A DNA stretch of 55,843 nt from Acidobacteriota bacterium (GTDB lineage: Bacteria > Acidobacteriota > Terriglobia > Terriglobales > Acidobacteriaceae), in contig JAJXWS010000012.1 of NCBI GenBank assembly GCA_021781495.1, positions 1-55,843 of the forward strand. The letters run 5' to 3'. The notes below the pieces were generated by a model. It was not told the DNA's origin. It did not search any database and saw only the letters and a program-made list of their open reading frames with translations. Of this stretch, positions 38,347 to 47,850 are shown in pieces; positions within the stretch are counted from its first letter, which is position 1; every line of letters starts with the position of its first letter. A program made the position numbers and the translations under genes.

Positions 38347-39302
38347 TAGAACACCTCCGTGAAGCCGTCGCCGACACGCTCGATCGCCCAGTGGTGCCAC
38401 TCATCCGGAGGCTTGCCGGAGGTGTGGCGCACGCGATTGTGATAGAGCCACTGGTAGCGGCGCCAGAAGGCTCCGCCTTCAGAGGTGGCGAGCCACAGCT
38501 CGGCCCGGGTCAGCGCCCGGTCGAAAAGCCAGCGCAGGATGCGCGTCGCGAGCCGCGAGCGGGGCATCACGCGCCCGGCAATCCACTCGCCCGCCAGCTG
38601 GTAGAGCCCGATCACCGGAGCGCCGTACCAGTGCCGCCCGAACTCGTAATGCAGGTACATCCGTACCGCGATGGTGCGGGTGTCTCCCCATCCGTTGTAC
38701 AGCCGCGCGGCGATCCAGCAACCCGCCAACTTCGCACCCATGCCGCCCGCAAAGGACGATCCCGCGCTGATCACGCCCTGCCCCAGCTCCTGCCAGAAGC
38801 TCGGCGTCTTGGAGGCCTCCGTTTCCTGGTTGAGCGCGCCAGTGGCCGCCCCGGTCTCCGTTCCGAGGATGCCCTGCTCCATCTGCGCGGGCACCGCGGT
38901 CGCTCCGAGCACGCCCTGGTTGTACCCGGCTTCCGCGCCGATCCGGTTCGTGTTCGCGCTGGCCTCGGCGCCCATCATGTTTCGGGTATTGTTCTCGTTC
39001 ATCTGCTCGGTCGCGGCGATCGCAGCGGCCGGATTCTGCCCGCTGCGCACCTGCTCGGCCTGCAGCGCCTGCCCGGCGCCCTGCGCCTGCGCCGCGGAGG
39101 TGTCGGCCAGGGCCTGGTTCTGGCTCGTCTGGAACTCGCCGCCCTGGACATAGGGATTCTCGGCCGCGTATTTCGCGAGAGCGCTTTTGTACGCGCCGAT
39201 GTCCGCGTTTTCCGCCCCGTAGGTCGACTGCGCGTTGGCGTTGTATCCGGCGTTCTGGCTGCTCGCTGTGTTGAATGCCCGGTTGCTCTGGCTCTTGGTC
39301 AA
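38346..39302 (-). CDS. Internal virion-type protein (318 aa), TTG start
   Basis: TTG 39302 overlaps the previous TGA (TTGA) with GGGGAGAG upstream; an upstream start would only shadow the neighbour. Residues 1-165 are Asn/Ala/Gln/Ser-rich (AFNTASSQNAGYNANAQSTY), as in tail-needle or ejection proteins. Residues about 170-195 are Gly/Ser-rich, and the last 130 form an aromatic domain (AARLYNGWGDTRTIAVRMYL ... GLYQLAGEWIAGRVM). I recognise no family; structural role inferred from the late cluster. Confidence 0.65.
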   Translation of the reverse strand: MTKSQSNRAFNTASSQNAGYNANAQSTYGAENADIGAYKSALAKYAAENPYVQGGEFQTSQNQALADTSAAQAQGAGQALQAEQVRSGQNPAAAIAATEQMNENNTRNMMGAEASANTNRIGAEAGYNQGVLGATAVPAQMEQGILGTETGAATGALNQETEASKTPSFWQELGQGVISAGSSFAGGMGAKLAGCWIAARLYNGWGDTRTIAVRMYLHYEFGRHWYGAPVIGLYQLAGEWIAGRVMPRSRLATRILRWLFDRALTRAELWLATSEGGAFWRRYQWLYHNRVRHTSGKPPDEWHHWAIERVGDGFTEVF

Positions 39303-39733
39303 GCTCTCCCCCCGAAGGGCCGGTAAAAATGGGCTACCCTTCCGTCGTCGCGTTCCATGTTTAGGCGCTGCCCCACGGCCCGGTCCCACTGGCGAACCCT
39401 CGCCAACGGCACCAGCGCATGGAATCCTCCGTAACCCATCTGCTCCAAAAGTCGCTCCGCACACAAAATCCCGGGCAGGCTCAGCGCCGTGCCCCTGGCG
39501 CCTGCGCCGTAGGTCAGCAGCTCCACCTGCCGCTCAAAGATGTGCGCCTGCACGATGCGGCCCCGGTCCAGAACCTTCAGCGCCAGCGGGATGTTCGGCA
39601 AAAGGACGTCGTCCTCGTCGAAGAGCCGCGGCACCGCGAAGTCGGTCCCATATTTTTCGTTGTCGCGGTTGCAGAGCGCCCAGACCTCGGGCACATCCGC
39701 CGGCGTGATGTTCTGCACTTCCGTCCCGTTCAT
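39299..39733 (-). CDS. GNAT-like acyltransferase-fold protein (144 aa)
   Basis: Starts NITPADVPEVWALCNRDNEK, then ALKVLDRGRIVQAHIFERQV and ERLLEQMGYGGFHALVP, resembling the strand-helix order of GNAT proteins found between tail and internal-protein genes of podoviruses. The acetyl-CoA loop (Q/R-x-x-G-x-G/A) is not clear, so it may be structural rather than catalytic. Confidence 0.55.
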   Translation of the reverse strand: MNGTEVQNITPADVPEVWALCNRDNEKYGTDFAVPRLFDEDDVLLPNIPLALKVLDRGRIVQAHIFERQVELLTYGAGARGTALSLPGILCAERLLEQMGYGGFHALVPLARVRQWDRAVGQRLNMERDDGRVAHFYRPFGGRA

Positions 39734-39740
39734 TCCTGCG

Positions 39741-40046
39741 CTACCTTCCTATCTTTGGCGGGGCACCCAGTTGCGCGCCGTGCCTGCGGGCGAAGCTGCG
39801 AGCGTTGGCATGCAGCGCATTCAGGCCTGCCAGCAGCTCCTGCTGTTTGGCGACGACGTCGAAGTGGTTTCCCTCGCCATCCAGCAGCGTGCCCTCCGGC
39901 GTCAGCGCGAGCCCGTCGCCCAGCCGGATCTGCAGCAGATGCCGCGCCGGCTCCCCGTTGCGGTTCTTCACGCCGCGCTCCACAAAGGTCGTGACGTGCA
40001 TCATCTCCGCCAGATCCACGTGTTGGTGTTCGATCTCCCAACTCAT
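39741..40046 (-). CDS. Small late protein (101 aa)
   Basis: MSWEIEHQHVDLAEMMHVTT, a short beta-rich core and a His/Arg-rich end (ARSFARRHGAQLG). Overlaps the end of the upstream virion gene by four bases. Similar-sized proteins occur between tail genes, but no family is recognised. Confidence 0.6.
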   Translation of the reverse strand: MSWEIEHQHVDLAEMMHVTTFVERGVKNRNGEPARHLLQIRLGDGLALTPEGTLLDGEGNHFDVVAKQQELLAGLNALHANARSFARRHGAQLGAPPKIGR

Positions 40047-41143
40047 ACCGCTGTCAGCCTCCCGCCGTTTCCGCCTACCGCCGTGCCGCCGCCGGCAGTT
40101 CCCGTGCCCACGCCGCCGGTCACGTTCACCGTGTCGGTGCCGGCGTAGGCGCTCCCCGGGTTGCCCGGCGCAATCGAGATCAGCTTGCCGCTCTCAATCG
40201 TCTGCGCGCCCGGCGTCGCCCCTGTCCCGGTCGCCGTGGTAATCGTCAGCGTCACCGGGCCGGTCAGGCCGTTGCCCTGGTTGGTCACATTCCAGCCCAG
40301 CACCGCGCCGCCGGAACCCAGCACCAGCGAAACCGCCGGCAGAACCGGCGTGCCTGTGTCCACCACGCTCACCTTGCCGATGGGCGTTACGTCGTCCGAG
40401 GCCAAGAGCTCGCCCAGCGTCGAGCGCAGGATGTACTGGCTGCCGTCCCAGCCGACGAACTGGCTGCTTCCCGCCGCCACTCCGACAATCGTCGCGCCAG
40501 GCAGCGCCCTCTGCGCGGGTCCCTTCTGCGCCACCAGACTCGTCAGCGGCCCGCTCGCTCCCTGGATCTGCACCTCGGCCGTCGCGCCCACCGCCTGCGA
40601 GGTCACCACGCCGTAGTTGGTCTGGTTGAAGGCGCCTGCGTCGCTCGTGGCCGCGCTCGATACCTTGCCCGAGCTGATCGTCTCCGTGGACGCCAGCTGA
40701 TAACTCGACCAGTTTTTCAGATCGAAACTCGCGCGCAGCCGGAAAAATAAGGTCTGGCCCGGCTCCGCCACCGTGCCGTTGGCTCCCGCCGTCGGCGGCA
40801 GGGTCGTTACATTCTGTGTGAAACTCTTCAGCGGGCAGTAGCTCACCTCGTGCCAAACCGTCTGACCGCTGGCCTGATAGGGATTCGTCACCGACCATTG
40901 AAACTGCCCGTTCGCGCCCGTCACAGAAAACACCAGCTTCGACGGCGAAGCGGCATTCACCGCCTTCGAACCGCCGGGCGTCGGCCAGATGCCGCCGGGA
41001 AGCGACGCCTGAATCGCGATCTGCATCTGCGTCATCAGCTGGCGAAAGTCCTCGGTCTGCGGGGTCTTGCCCCTGTCGAGGTCCCGGCAGATGGATTCGA
41101 CGTAGACGCCGAGCCGGTTCGTTCCTGGAGTCGCAACGGTCAT
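40043..41143 (-). CDS. Virion protein, probably tail or decoration (366 aa)
   Basis: N-terminal helical part (about 1-50: RLGVYVESICRDLDRGKTPQ), then a Thr/Gly/Ala-rich beta region to the end, terminating in GGTAVGGNGGRLTAV. The composition is that of tail-fibre-like or surface domains. The ATG overlaps the stop of the 1,055-residue protein (TAATG). Exact role unknown. Confidence 0.62.
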   Translation of the reverse strand: MTVATPGTNRLGVYVESICRDLDRGKTPQTEDFRQLMTQMQIAIQASLPGGIWPTPGGSKAVNAASPSKLVFSVTGANGQFQWSVTNPYQASGQTVWHEVSYCPLKSFTQNVTTLPPTAGANGTVAEPGQTLFFRLRASFDLKNWSSYQLASTETISSGKVSSAATSDAGAFNQTNYGVVTSQAVGATAEVQIQGASGPLTSLVAQKGPAQRALPGATIVGVAAGSSQFVGWDGSQYILRSTLGELLASDDVTPIGKVSVVDTGTPVLPAVSLVLGSGGAVLGWNVTNQGNGLTGPVTLTITTATGTGATPGAQTIESGKLISIAPGNPGSAYAGTDTVNVTGGVGTGTAGGGTAVGGNGGRLTAV

Positions 41144-44100
41144 CAGTTATTCGTCTCCAGCTCGCCGCGGCCGACGGTGAAGGGAATCACGTAGACCGTC
41201 AGCGTCTTCAGGCTCGCCCAGGCTCCGGGCTGTTTGCCGTTGGTGAAGCGCACCCGCCAGTATTCATCGATCACCGGCTCGCACTTGAGAGTGATGCCGA
41301 TCTGCTGACCGGAGTCGAGCGCAAACTGCCCATCGCCCAGCGGCACCTCATTCGCCGCCTCGCCGCCCGGCCCATCGGCGCGGTTGCGCGCCGGCAGCAT
41401 CGCGGCCGTGATCAGGCCATGGCCGGCGACGTTGAGGTTGATGCCTTCCGGCTTGCAGACGGCCTGCATGAAACCAGCCGAAGCGGTCTCGTACTGCCAG
41501 TCGATGCCCGCGCCGTTGTCGGACCAGCTCCCCGGCGTCCGCGCCTGCACGCCGCCGTCGGGCGAGGAATCGAGGTAGAGCAGCTGGCTCTTCGAAAAAG
41601 CGGAATCCCGCTGCAGCGTCCAGTCGGGTCCGTCGATAAACGCGGGGCCAGGCGGCAGCGTCCGGTCCATGCGCACCGCCATGGTCGCCGCCACGTCGTT
41701 GAAGCTCCAGCGCCGCGCCTGCGGCATGGAAACTTCCTTGCCGATGTAGGCGGAGAAGTGGATGGGATCCTCCCAGCCCATCAGGTAGCTGACGCAAAAC
41801 TCCTCGTTGTTCTCGGTCGACTGGCCGGTCGGCACCTGGATGCGCACCGTCTGGGTGTCCTGGTCGATGGTCACGGCGATCTTGTAGCCGTACTCCCAGT
41901 TGATGCGGGACCACGCTTTCGGCACCTCGCTCGTGACCAGCTTCGGGTCCGAAGACATATACACGTAGACCCCGCTGCGGTGCACAAACACAATGAAGGC
42001 CTCGATCGCGTCCCAGGCGCGGAAGCCGCAGGGGCCGACCTGGTCCCACCGCTGCACGATGTCCCAGCCCGAGGGGCTGCCGGAGTTGGGCTGGATGCTG
42101 TAGCCGCCATTCTCGCGCAGGCCGAAGATGACGCTCTTGTAGACGTCGGTGAAGCCGAAGCAGCGCTGGCCGTCGGAAGGGAAGGGGACCGGCCCGACGT
42201 CGGCATAGACGCTCTCGTAATCGCCGGGGATGGATACCAGACCGCCGCCCGTGTACCCCAGCACCCCAGTGTAGGCGAGCGAGTTGATGGTCTTGAGAAA
42301 GTCGATGCGGCAGGCCTGGAAGGGCGGCAGGATGTCCGTCCGGTCGTCGACGTTATTTTCCTGCGAAAGGTAGGTGTCTGAGAAGTTAAACACGGCCTGC
42401 GTGGTCACGTTGTCGAAGATCGCCGTGGCCGACTGCTCCACCTCGTCCACCAGCGTCTGTGTGGGATAGACCACATTGGCCGTCGGAGCCAGCAGGTTGA
42501 GGTTCCCGATCCAGTCGAACGGCCCGGCCTGGGTCGCGTCGGCCACGCTGAAGGCTGCCAGACGAGCCACCACATTCGCCGGGCCCTTCGCGATATTGAA
42601 GACGCCCAGCTCCCAGCCGTCTTCGTCCACAATGTACTTGACGACGCTGGCGAGGGTGAAGCCGGAGACGGTCTGGTTTTCATTCACGAAGAGCAGCGCT
42701 GCGTAGCGGTAGCCCTGGCCCCCGTTCGGTCCGCCCGTCGAGGTGTCAGCCGCGATGTTACCCGCGGGCCCGGTCGTGTTTGAGGTGGGAGGATTCGCGC
42801 CGGCGGCGCTCGCCGTGATAATCGGGGCGGCCCCGGATGCGTAATAGCCCACCAGGGAAAACGCGGTCGACGGCGGCGCGGGCTGGCCGGTGGCGACGTC
42901 GGCCTCGTAGATGCCCACCTGCAGGATGTCATAGAGCGCGTTGCCGAGGCCGTCCTCGGGCACCTCCACTGAAACCATCACGCCGTCGTTGGCCACGGTG
43001 TTGACGATCGAGCTCGCCGGCCCGGCCTTGGTCTCGCCCGCGGCGTTGGTGTAGGTCTGGAGCACGTAGACGTCGCGGCCGGCGGCGAAGGTCCCGCCCC
43101 CTGGGTCGCGCTGGATGATCGGCTGCACGTCGGGCGTCGGAAGCTGGCCCGGCACCACGCGCGCCGTGCACGAGGTCGGCGGCGCCACGCCGGCGGTCTC
43201 CGAGGTGATCAGCTTGATCGTCCCCAGCGCCGTCTCGCCGAAGAGGTGGTACGCCGAGAGGGGCGGCGCGGCCGCATTGTGCGCCACGGTGGCCGTGTAA
43301 AGGTTGATGCCGGTGGGAAGGTACTGCGCGCCCAGCGTTGCCACCCAGCCCGGCAGGTTGCCCAGCGCTGCCACGGTGGCGTTGATGCCGTCATCGAGCG
43401 CGGTGTTCCGGTAGGTGGCCGCAGCCGAAGGCAGGCTCTCGCCCTGGGGATTCACCAGGGTGGCGACGACATAGACATCCAGGCCGGCCGCGAAGGTGCC
43501 GCCGCCCGGATCCTCGGCGAGCGTGGGCACCGGGGGCGGGTCGAGCCGGTTCGCCATCACCATCGTCAGCTCTTTCCAGACGATGCCGTTGTCGTTGTAC
43601 TCCTGGCCCTCGGCGTCGCTGGCGGAAAACGCCGGCTGGTTCGCCCCGGTGGTGCCCGCGTTCTGCGCCTGGTAGGTGTGCCCGTTGCCGGTCACCGGCG
43701 CCGAAGGGCAGCAGATCTCGCCGGCCAGCACCGCAGTGTTGGGCTGCCAGTACCAGCCGACGGGCTTCATGCCAATCGGGCTGACGGCGTTGGCGGCTCC
43801 GGTGGCCACCGCGCGCGGGTCGATGAGCGCGCCGCTCGCCGTCGGCTTCCGGAGGTCGGAGAAGGCCGCATAGACCTTGTTGCCGGCGGGTGCGCCGATC
43901 ATGTGGCTGTTTTGAGGGGGAGTAAAAAGGGTCGAGGCTGGCAGCTGCTGGCAGCGTCCCGAGCCGACCGGATTCTCGCGCTGCAGGCATCCGCCGCCCT
44001 CAAAGAGAATCGGCATCTCGAAGCGGCCGGTCGGCGGAAAGAGGGCCGGGTCCGTCGGAAGCACGGGTGAGTACCGGAAGAAGATGCCGCCGGTGGCCGG

Positions 44101-44310
44101 ATCCTGGCTCGGCTGCCCGTTGGTTCCCACCAGCTGGATCGCCAGATTGTTGCCGGCCCGCGTGTCGGCGTGGGTGGCGCCGCCCGTGTCCCGAGTAAAA
44201 TCCGTGTTGCGGCACACGGCGGCCGCTCCCACCGGAACATTGGTGGGGTCGTCCAGATCAATCTGGCCCAGGAATCTAGGAAACGGGACGGGCTTTCCGA
44301 ACCATTGCAC
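41143..44310 (-). CDS. Large tail protein (1,055 aa)
   Basis: Begins MQWFGKPVPFPRFLGQIDLD and continues DPTNVPVGAAAVCRNTDFTR, the kind of start seen in large podoviral tail or tail-hub proteins (a short tether followed by a statement of N/D-rich turns and VCRNxDF). Two repeated beta modules with (D/E)PGGGTFAAG(L/R)DVYV occur near residues 270 and 405 and suggest a duplicated domain. The C-terminal third has beta-propeller-like VYVYMSSDPK and FVHRSGV segments. Best call is the tail tube or head-tail closure component. Confidence 0.7.
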   Translation of the reverse strand: MQWFGKPVPFPRFLGQIDLDDPTNVPVGAAAVCRNTDFTRDTGGATHADTRAGNNLAIQLVGTNGQPSQDPATGGIFFRYSPVLPTDPALFPPTGRFEMPILFEGGGCLQRENPVGSGRCQQLPASTLFTPPQNSHMIGAPAGNKVYAAFSDLRKPTASGALIDPRAVATGAANAVSPIGMKPVGWYWQPNTAVLAGEICCPSAPVTGNGHTYQAQNAGTTGANQPAFSASDAEGQEYNDNGIVWKELTMVMANRLDPPPVPTLAEDPGGGTFAAGLDVYVVATLVNPQGESLPSAAATYRNTALDDGINATVAALGNLPGWVATLGAQYLPTGINLYTATVAHNAAAPPLSAYHLFGETALGTIKLITSETAGVAPPTSCTARVVPGQLPTPDVQPIIQRDPGGGTFAAGRDVYVLQTYTNAAGETKAGPASSIVNTVANDGVMVSVEVPEDGLGNALYDILQVGIYEADVATGQPAPPSTAFSLVGYYASGAAPIITASAAGANPPTSNTTGPAGNIAADTSTGGPNGGQGYRYAALLFVNENQTVSGFTLASVVKYIVDEDGWELGVFNIAKGPANVVARLAAFSVADATQAGPFDWIGNLNLLAPTANVVYPTQTLVDEVEQSATAIFDNVTTQAVFNFSDTYLSQENNVDDRTDILPPFQACRIDFLKTINSLAYTGVLGYTGGGLVSIPGDYESVYADVGPVPFPSDGQRCFGFTDVYKSVIFGLRENGGYSIQPNSGSPSGWDIVQRWDQVGPCGFRAWDAIEAFIVFVHRSGVYVYMSSDPKLVTSEVPKAWSRINWEYGYKIAVTIDQDTQTVRIQVPTGQSTENNEEFCVSYLMGWEDPIHFSAYIGKEVSMPQARRWSFNDVAATMAVRMDRTLPPGPAFIDGPDWTLQRDSAFSKSQLLYLDSSPDGGVQARTPGSWSDNGAGIDWQYETASAGFMQAVCKPEGINLNVAGHGLITAAMLPARNRADGPGGEAANEVPLGDGQFALDSGQQIGITLKCEPVIDEYWRVRFTNGKQPGAWASLKTLTVYVIPFTVGRGELETNN

Positions 44311-44509
44311 GGCGTATCTTCCTCGGGGTCACGTGGCCGTGGTGCCACAGGTGGCAGATGGAACAGCAATAGGTGCGCAGACCGCCCTGATCTGGTTTGC
44401 GGACCGCCTTCAGGGCGCGCTGGGCGAGGGTGCGCGAAGCGAACCCGACCTTGTCGCAGGGTATGCGGTCGGCCGGGTCGGTCGTTCCGCGCAGGTAGGC
44501 TGCGCCCAC
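44276..44509 (-). CDS. Small zinc-finger late protein (77 aa)
   Basis: Contains KVGFASRTLAQRALKAVRKP, then YCCSICHLWHHGH with C48, C49, C52 and His residues, like small phage proteins with RTYxCxxCxxWH. Overlaps the start of the large tail gene by 35 bases and begins three bases after the stop of the next gene. Function unknown. Confidence 0.65.
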   Translation of the reverse strand: MGAAYLRGTTDPADRIPCDKVGFASRTLAQRALKAVRKPDQGGLRTYCCSICHLWHHGHVTPRKIRRAMVRKARPVS

Positions 44510-44511
44510 GG

Positions 44512-44958
44512 CTATTGATCCTTGGGAAGAGTCACACGCAGGATGACGCCTGCGCCGGCAGCGGTCACTGCGGCGTTGTAAGCTGCATCGGTGGCCAGCT
44601 CCGCCCCGCCCGGCGCGAACATGCGCAGGTTGTTTCCGTTATTGAGCGCCAGCGAGGATGCCACGCCCTGGGTCGTTGCAGCGGCCGGCAGCAGCGGGTG
44701 CGGGTTCGTGTAGTACCCGCCGATGTCCTCGGCGATGACCGCCGGCGCTTCCTCCAGGCCGCCCAGCGGCAGTGCCGGGATGGGAAGGTTCGCCGGGTTG
44801 GTGAAGCCGCCGGGGTTATTGTTCGCATCGTAGGGCGCAAGGTTGAGCGGGTCGCCCACGCCGTTCACCCCGTAATTGCCGAAAAAGGTGATCTCAAAGT
44901 CGAGCTGGTCCGGGTTCGACGCCGGGCTCGTGCCGATCAGTTTCGCTTGTGTAGCCAT
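44512..44958 (-). CDS. Small virion protein (148 aa)
   Basis: AAGGAG precedes the ATG. Asn/Pro/Ala-rich beta-type sequence (DFEITFFGNYGVNGVGDPLN ... GGYYTNPHPLLPAAATTQGV) with Gly at the end (AAGAGVILRVTLP). It shares a PAxN-type turn pattern and beta-rich nature with the protein at 54388-54807. Likely a head-decoration or tail component. Confidence 0.58.
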   Translation of the reverse strand: MATQAKLIGTSPASNPDQLDFEITFFGNYGVNGVGDPLNLAPYDANNNPGGFTNPANLPIPALPLGGLEEAPAVIAEDIGGYYTNPHPLLPAAATTQGVASSLALNNGNNLRMFAPGGAELATDAAYNAAVTAAGAGVILRVTLPKDQ

Positions 44959-45015
44959 CTCTCTCTCCTTGGTTTACCGACTTACACGAAGTCGTTAAAG
45001 TGAACTGTGTGCTTG

Positions 45016-45813
45016 TCAGACGCCCCAGAACCAGGCGATCATGCCGCCCTCGCGGCTCATCTTCTGGAAGCGTGCCGGGTTGCCCTGTTCGACCCGGATC
45101 AGTTGGGCGATCAGGTTGTCTTGCGCGGCCGTCGAGCGGCTCTGGTAGCCGGCCAGGATCTGCGGGTTCGAGCGCTCCACGCCGGCCAGGCAGGCCGTCT
45201 CGTAGACCACAGGCACCCACATATCGTCGGCTCCCTGCAGAAGCTGGTCGGTGTTCGCGATCGGGACCGCGCCGAAGCGGCCGGTCACCTCAAAATCAAG
45301 ATCGGCATTCACCGGCGTAATGCGCAGCTGGTTGCCGAGAAACGAAAAATACATCCGCGGCCCGAAGGTGTCGTTGCCGAAGAAGCTGGGGTCGAGATGG
45401 GGCAGCGTGTCCCGCGGACCGTTCAGCCGCGAATACTGCCACGGCGCCGAGCCCGCGGGCTTAACCCAGATTTCGATCGGGTCGTAGAGTCCCTGCAGCA
45501 CCGGCTGAGGATTGGGTGCCCCGGCTCCCGTGCCGCCTGCCAGGCCCACCGCCGGCGCGTTCTCTGCCACCGGGGAGGCGCCGGGCACGGCGGTCGCGTT
45601 CTGCCAGGGATACAGGCTCGTCGTCCCTGCCGGCACCGAGGGGATGGTCACGATGCCGCAGAGGTTTTTCGCGCTGGCGTTCTTGATGTTGAGATAGACG
45701 GTCGAGTAGGCGACGTCCATCAAGGGGAGGACATAGGCAGGCTTCACCCACTGGCCCCTGGGGTCACCGAGTAGAGCCTGCACCTTCTTGATGGCGTCGC
45801 CTACCGTGCGCAT
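45016..45813 (-). CDS. Head-tail adaptor/connector protein (265 aa)
   Basis: The start at 45813, one base after the previous TAA, gives MRTVGDAIKKVQALLGDPRG and QWVKPAYVLPLMDVAYSTVY, the usual N-terminal layout of podoviral adaptor (gp11-like/DUF6682-like) proteins with a helical pair. The middle has RITPVNADLDFEVTGRFGAV and the end LIAQLIRVEQGNPARFQKMS. It would join portal to tail. An in-frame Arg-rich extension upstream is a shadow and was not used. Confidence 0.75.
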   Translation of the reverse strand: MRTVGDAIKKVQALLGDPRGQWVKPAYVLPLMDVAYSTVYLNIKNASAKNLCGIVTIPSVPAGTTSLYPWQNATAVPGASPVAENAPAVGLAGGTGAGAPNPQPVLQGLYDPIEIWVKPAGSAPWQYSRLNGPRDTLPHLDPSFFGNDTFGPRMYFSFLGNQLRITPVNADLDFEVTGRFGAVPIANTDQLLQGADDMWVPVVYETACLAGVERSNPQILAGYQSRSTAAQDNLIAQLIRVEQGNPARFQKMSREGGMIAWFWGV

Positions 45814-45814
45814 G

Positions 45815-47065
45815 TTAGTCCTTCTTCTCCGCCTTGGCCGCTGCGCCCTTCGCTGCTGCCGGCTTCGCTTGAGTCGCCGCGGAATCCGTCTCTGCCGCTG
45901 CTTCCGGCTTTGCTGCGCCGGCCTTCTTGCGTCCGGCGGAGCGCTTGCGCCGCTCCTCGAGGATCTGCTGCGCCTGCTCGTAGGCATCGTCGGCGAGCAC
46001 GTCGATGTACTGCTCCGGCACGGCCAGGCCTTCCTTGAGCGCCTTGATCACGTCGAACGGGTGCCCCTGCTTGCAGAAATGCACGTTCACGTGCTTCTGC
46101 TGCTCGCCACAATAGGGGCAGGCGGAAAGCTGGGCAATCGTCGGACTCGACCCGGTGATGAGCCGCGCGGAAACCCACTCGGGCAGGCCTCCCGGCAGCC
46201 ATCCCTTCGACTCGGCATAGCGCGCCCACTCGCGATGCGTGTCGGTGATCATCTTGCGGCTCTCCGGGTTTTCCTCCACCCAGAGCGAGTGCGCGAGCTG
46301 GATCATGATGTCCGCGTACTGCTGCTGCTGCTCGAAGATGCGGTCGAGCTCCTCGTCGAGGAAGGCCTCGCGCAGCCGGTAGACATACTGCGCGGAGTTG
46401 GGGAGCACCTCGCGCTCGGGCACGTAGATCTTGCCGCCATTACGCTCCAGGCGGCCGCTCGAAATCGCGTGGATGTCCTGGTCGAAGAAGAGCAGGCCGC
46501 CCATCAGCTTCGTCGACGGTGAATTGTATTGCGCGACAATCTCGCAGCCGATCGACCACGGCGTGTACACGCGGGGCTCGGAGACGGGCACGTCGACGGG
46601 CAGCCGCTCATCCCGCTCCCAGTTGACGACCGTCGAGTAGAAGACGGGCTCCTTGTCGGGCGTCACGCCCATCATTGGCGAGCCGATCACGCAGTAGTGG
46701 CCCTGCATCCGATGGTTCTTCCAGGTCATCACCACCTGGTGGTGCTTGGTGGTGCCAGGCCTTGGGATGGTCAGCCGGATCTGGCCCTGCACCACGGCCT
46801 CGACCGGGTTGAAATTCACCACGGTGCAGGGGCGCAGCGGGCCTTCGATGCGGCCGTCGGAGTCCTGGCGGGTCTCATAGCGGAGGCGGGCGATCAGCTC
46901 CTTCATCGCCTCCTGGCGTTTCTTGGCGGAGCGGCCTGTGCTGGTGGGGCCCTCCAGGAAGCGAGCCATCCCATCCGGGCCCGCGACCCGGGACGATTCG
47001 GCGGTGGCGGCGGTCTCAATCTCTACGGTTTGCATTGCTTGCGTTTCTCCTGTCCTCTGGTTCAT
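45815..47065 (-). CDS. Late protein with C-terminal zinc ribbon (416 aa)
   Basis: ATG 47065 is chosen over a GTG at 47086. The central domain (residues about 70-260) has KHHQVVMTWKNHRMQGHYCV and VNWERDERLPVDVPVSEPRV; residues about 325-350 hold CPYCGEQQKHVNVHFCKQGH, a zinc ribbon; the tail is Lys/Ala-rich. It lies between capsid and adaptor genes, so a virion or assembly role is likely, but no family is recognised. Confidence 0.65.
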   Translation of the reverse strand: MNQRTGETQAMQTVEIETAATAESSRVAGPDGMARFLEGPTSTGRSAKKRQEAMKELIARLRYETRQDSDGRIEGPLRPCTVVNFNPVEAVVQGQIRLTIPRPGTTKHHQVVMTWKNHRMQGHYCVIGSPMMGVTPDKEPVFYSTVVNWERDERLPVDVPVSEPRVYTPWSIGCEIVAQYNSPSTKLMGGLLFFDQDIHAISSGRLERNGGKIYVPEREVLPNSAQYVYRLREAFLDEELDRIFEQQQQYADIMIQLAHSLWVEENPESRKMITDTHREWARYAESKGWLPGGLPEWVSARLITGSSPTIAQLSACPYCGEQQKHVNVHFCKQGHPFDVIKALKEGLAVPEQYIDVLADDAYEQAQQILEERRKRSAGRKKAGAAKPEAAAETDSAATQAKPAAAKGAAAKAEKKD

Positions 47066-47069
47066 CGGG

Positions 47070-47762
47070 TCATCCCCAGGCCTCACTGGCGCTCAGGTGG
47101 GCTGTCACGCCCGCCTGTTCGGCTATCGCGTTGCGCATCCGCTGTGCGTCGCTGCTGATACTGGTGAGCATCTGCCGGTTCGCGACCTCGGCCCGGAAGA
47201 TCTCCTTCTCGAGGCGCGCGACGCGCTCTTCGCGCCCGTGCATCTCCTCGGCCATCATCTGGCGGACATAGTTCTGGCCGTCCTTCGGCCGGCTCAGAAT
47301 CGAGCGCAGATACACGCAGATCGCAGCCCGCAGGTCCCCGGCTTCCTCGATCGAGTTCCAGGGGCCGGCGAGCATGAAGTAATCGCCGTTGGCCGGAAAC
47401 TCCTGCACAAAGAGCGGCGTGTCCGCCTCTTCGCCGCGGGCCATGCGCCAATCGGCCGCCCCGCCCCAGATCGACGGCGCAAACCATTTCTGCAGAATCC
47501 ACTGGTGCGGCGGAATGTCGCGGTACCGCGGCAGCAGCATCACGCCGCCGGTGATGGAGTCGGGCCGGATCGAAGCCACTTCCTCGATCGAAAAGTCGAC
47601 GCCCTTCGGAAAGTGGTGCATGCGTCCCTGGCAGAGAATGCGGCAGTCGCCCGCCTGCACCAGCCGCCACATGGGCAGCCCCGTCGGCGTCTTGCCGCCA
47701 TAGTCGAGCAGCAGCCGGCGGATCTCCGGCGGTGTCCTGCGTTCTGCGTCGTCACCGTACAA
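47070..47762 (-). CDS. Late hypothetical protein (230 aa), TTG start
   Basis: TTG 47762 with GGAGG six bases upstream is the best start; the frame continues up to 47843 but through the hairpin region. Contains RRLLLDYGGKTPTGLPMWRL, GGVMLLPRYRDIPPHQWIL and a C-terminal coiled coil (MHGREERVARLEKEIFRAEV). Similar proteins sit directly after capsid genes in some podoviruses; role unknown. Confidence 0.62.
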   Translation of the reverse strand: MYGDDAERRTPPEIRRLLLDYGGKTPTGLPMWRLVQAGDCRILCQGRMHHFPKGVDFSIEEVASIRPDSITGGVMLLPRYRDIPPHQWILQKWFAPSIWGGAADWRMARGEEADTPLFVQEFPANGDYFMLAGPWNSIEEAGDLRAAICVYLRSILSRPKDGQNYVRQMMAEEMHGREERVARLEKEIFRAEVANRQMLTSISSDAQRMRNAIAEQAGVTAHLSASEAWG

Positions 47763-47780
47763 AACGTTCCTCCAAAGGTT

Positions 47781-47804
47781 CGCCCGGGCCTCGCGACCCG
47801 GGCG
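47781..47804 (-). terminator. Hairpin after the major capsid gene, possible attenuator
   Basis: CGCCCGGG / CCCGGGCG with an eight-base loop, 47 bases beyond the capsid stop and before the ribosome binding site of the next gene. There is no T-run, so it may stabilise the capsid mRNA or slow polymerase rather than terminate. Just upstream, GGTGCAAC occurs twice in tandem (47827-47844). Confidence 0.35.
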
Positions 47805-47850
47805 GCTGACTTGCGTGGTGTAACACGGTGCAACGTGGTGCAACGGCAGG

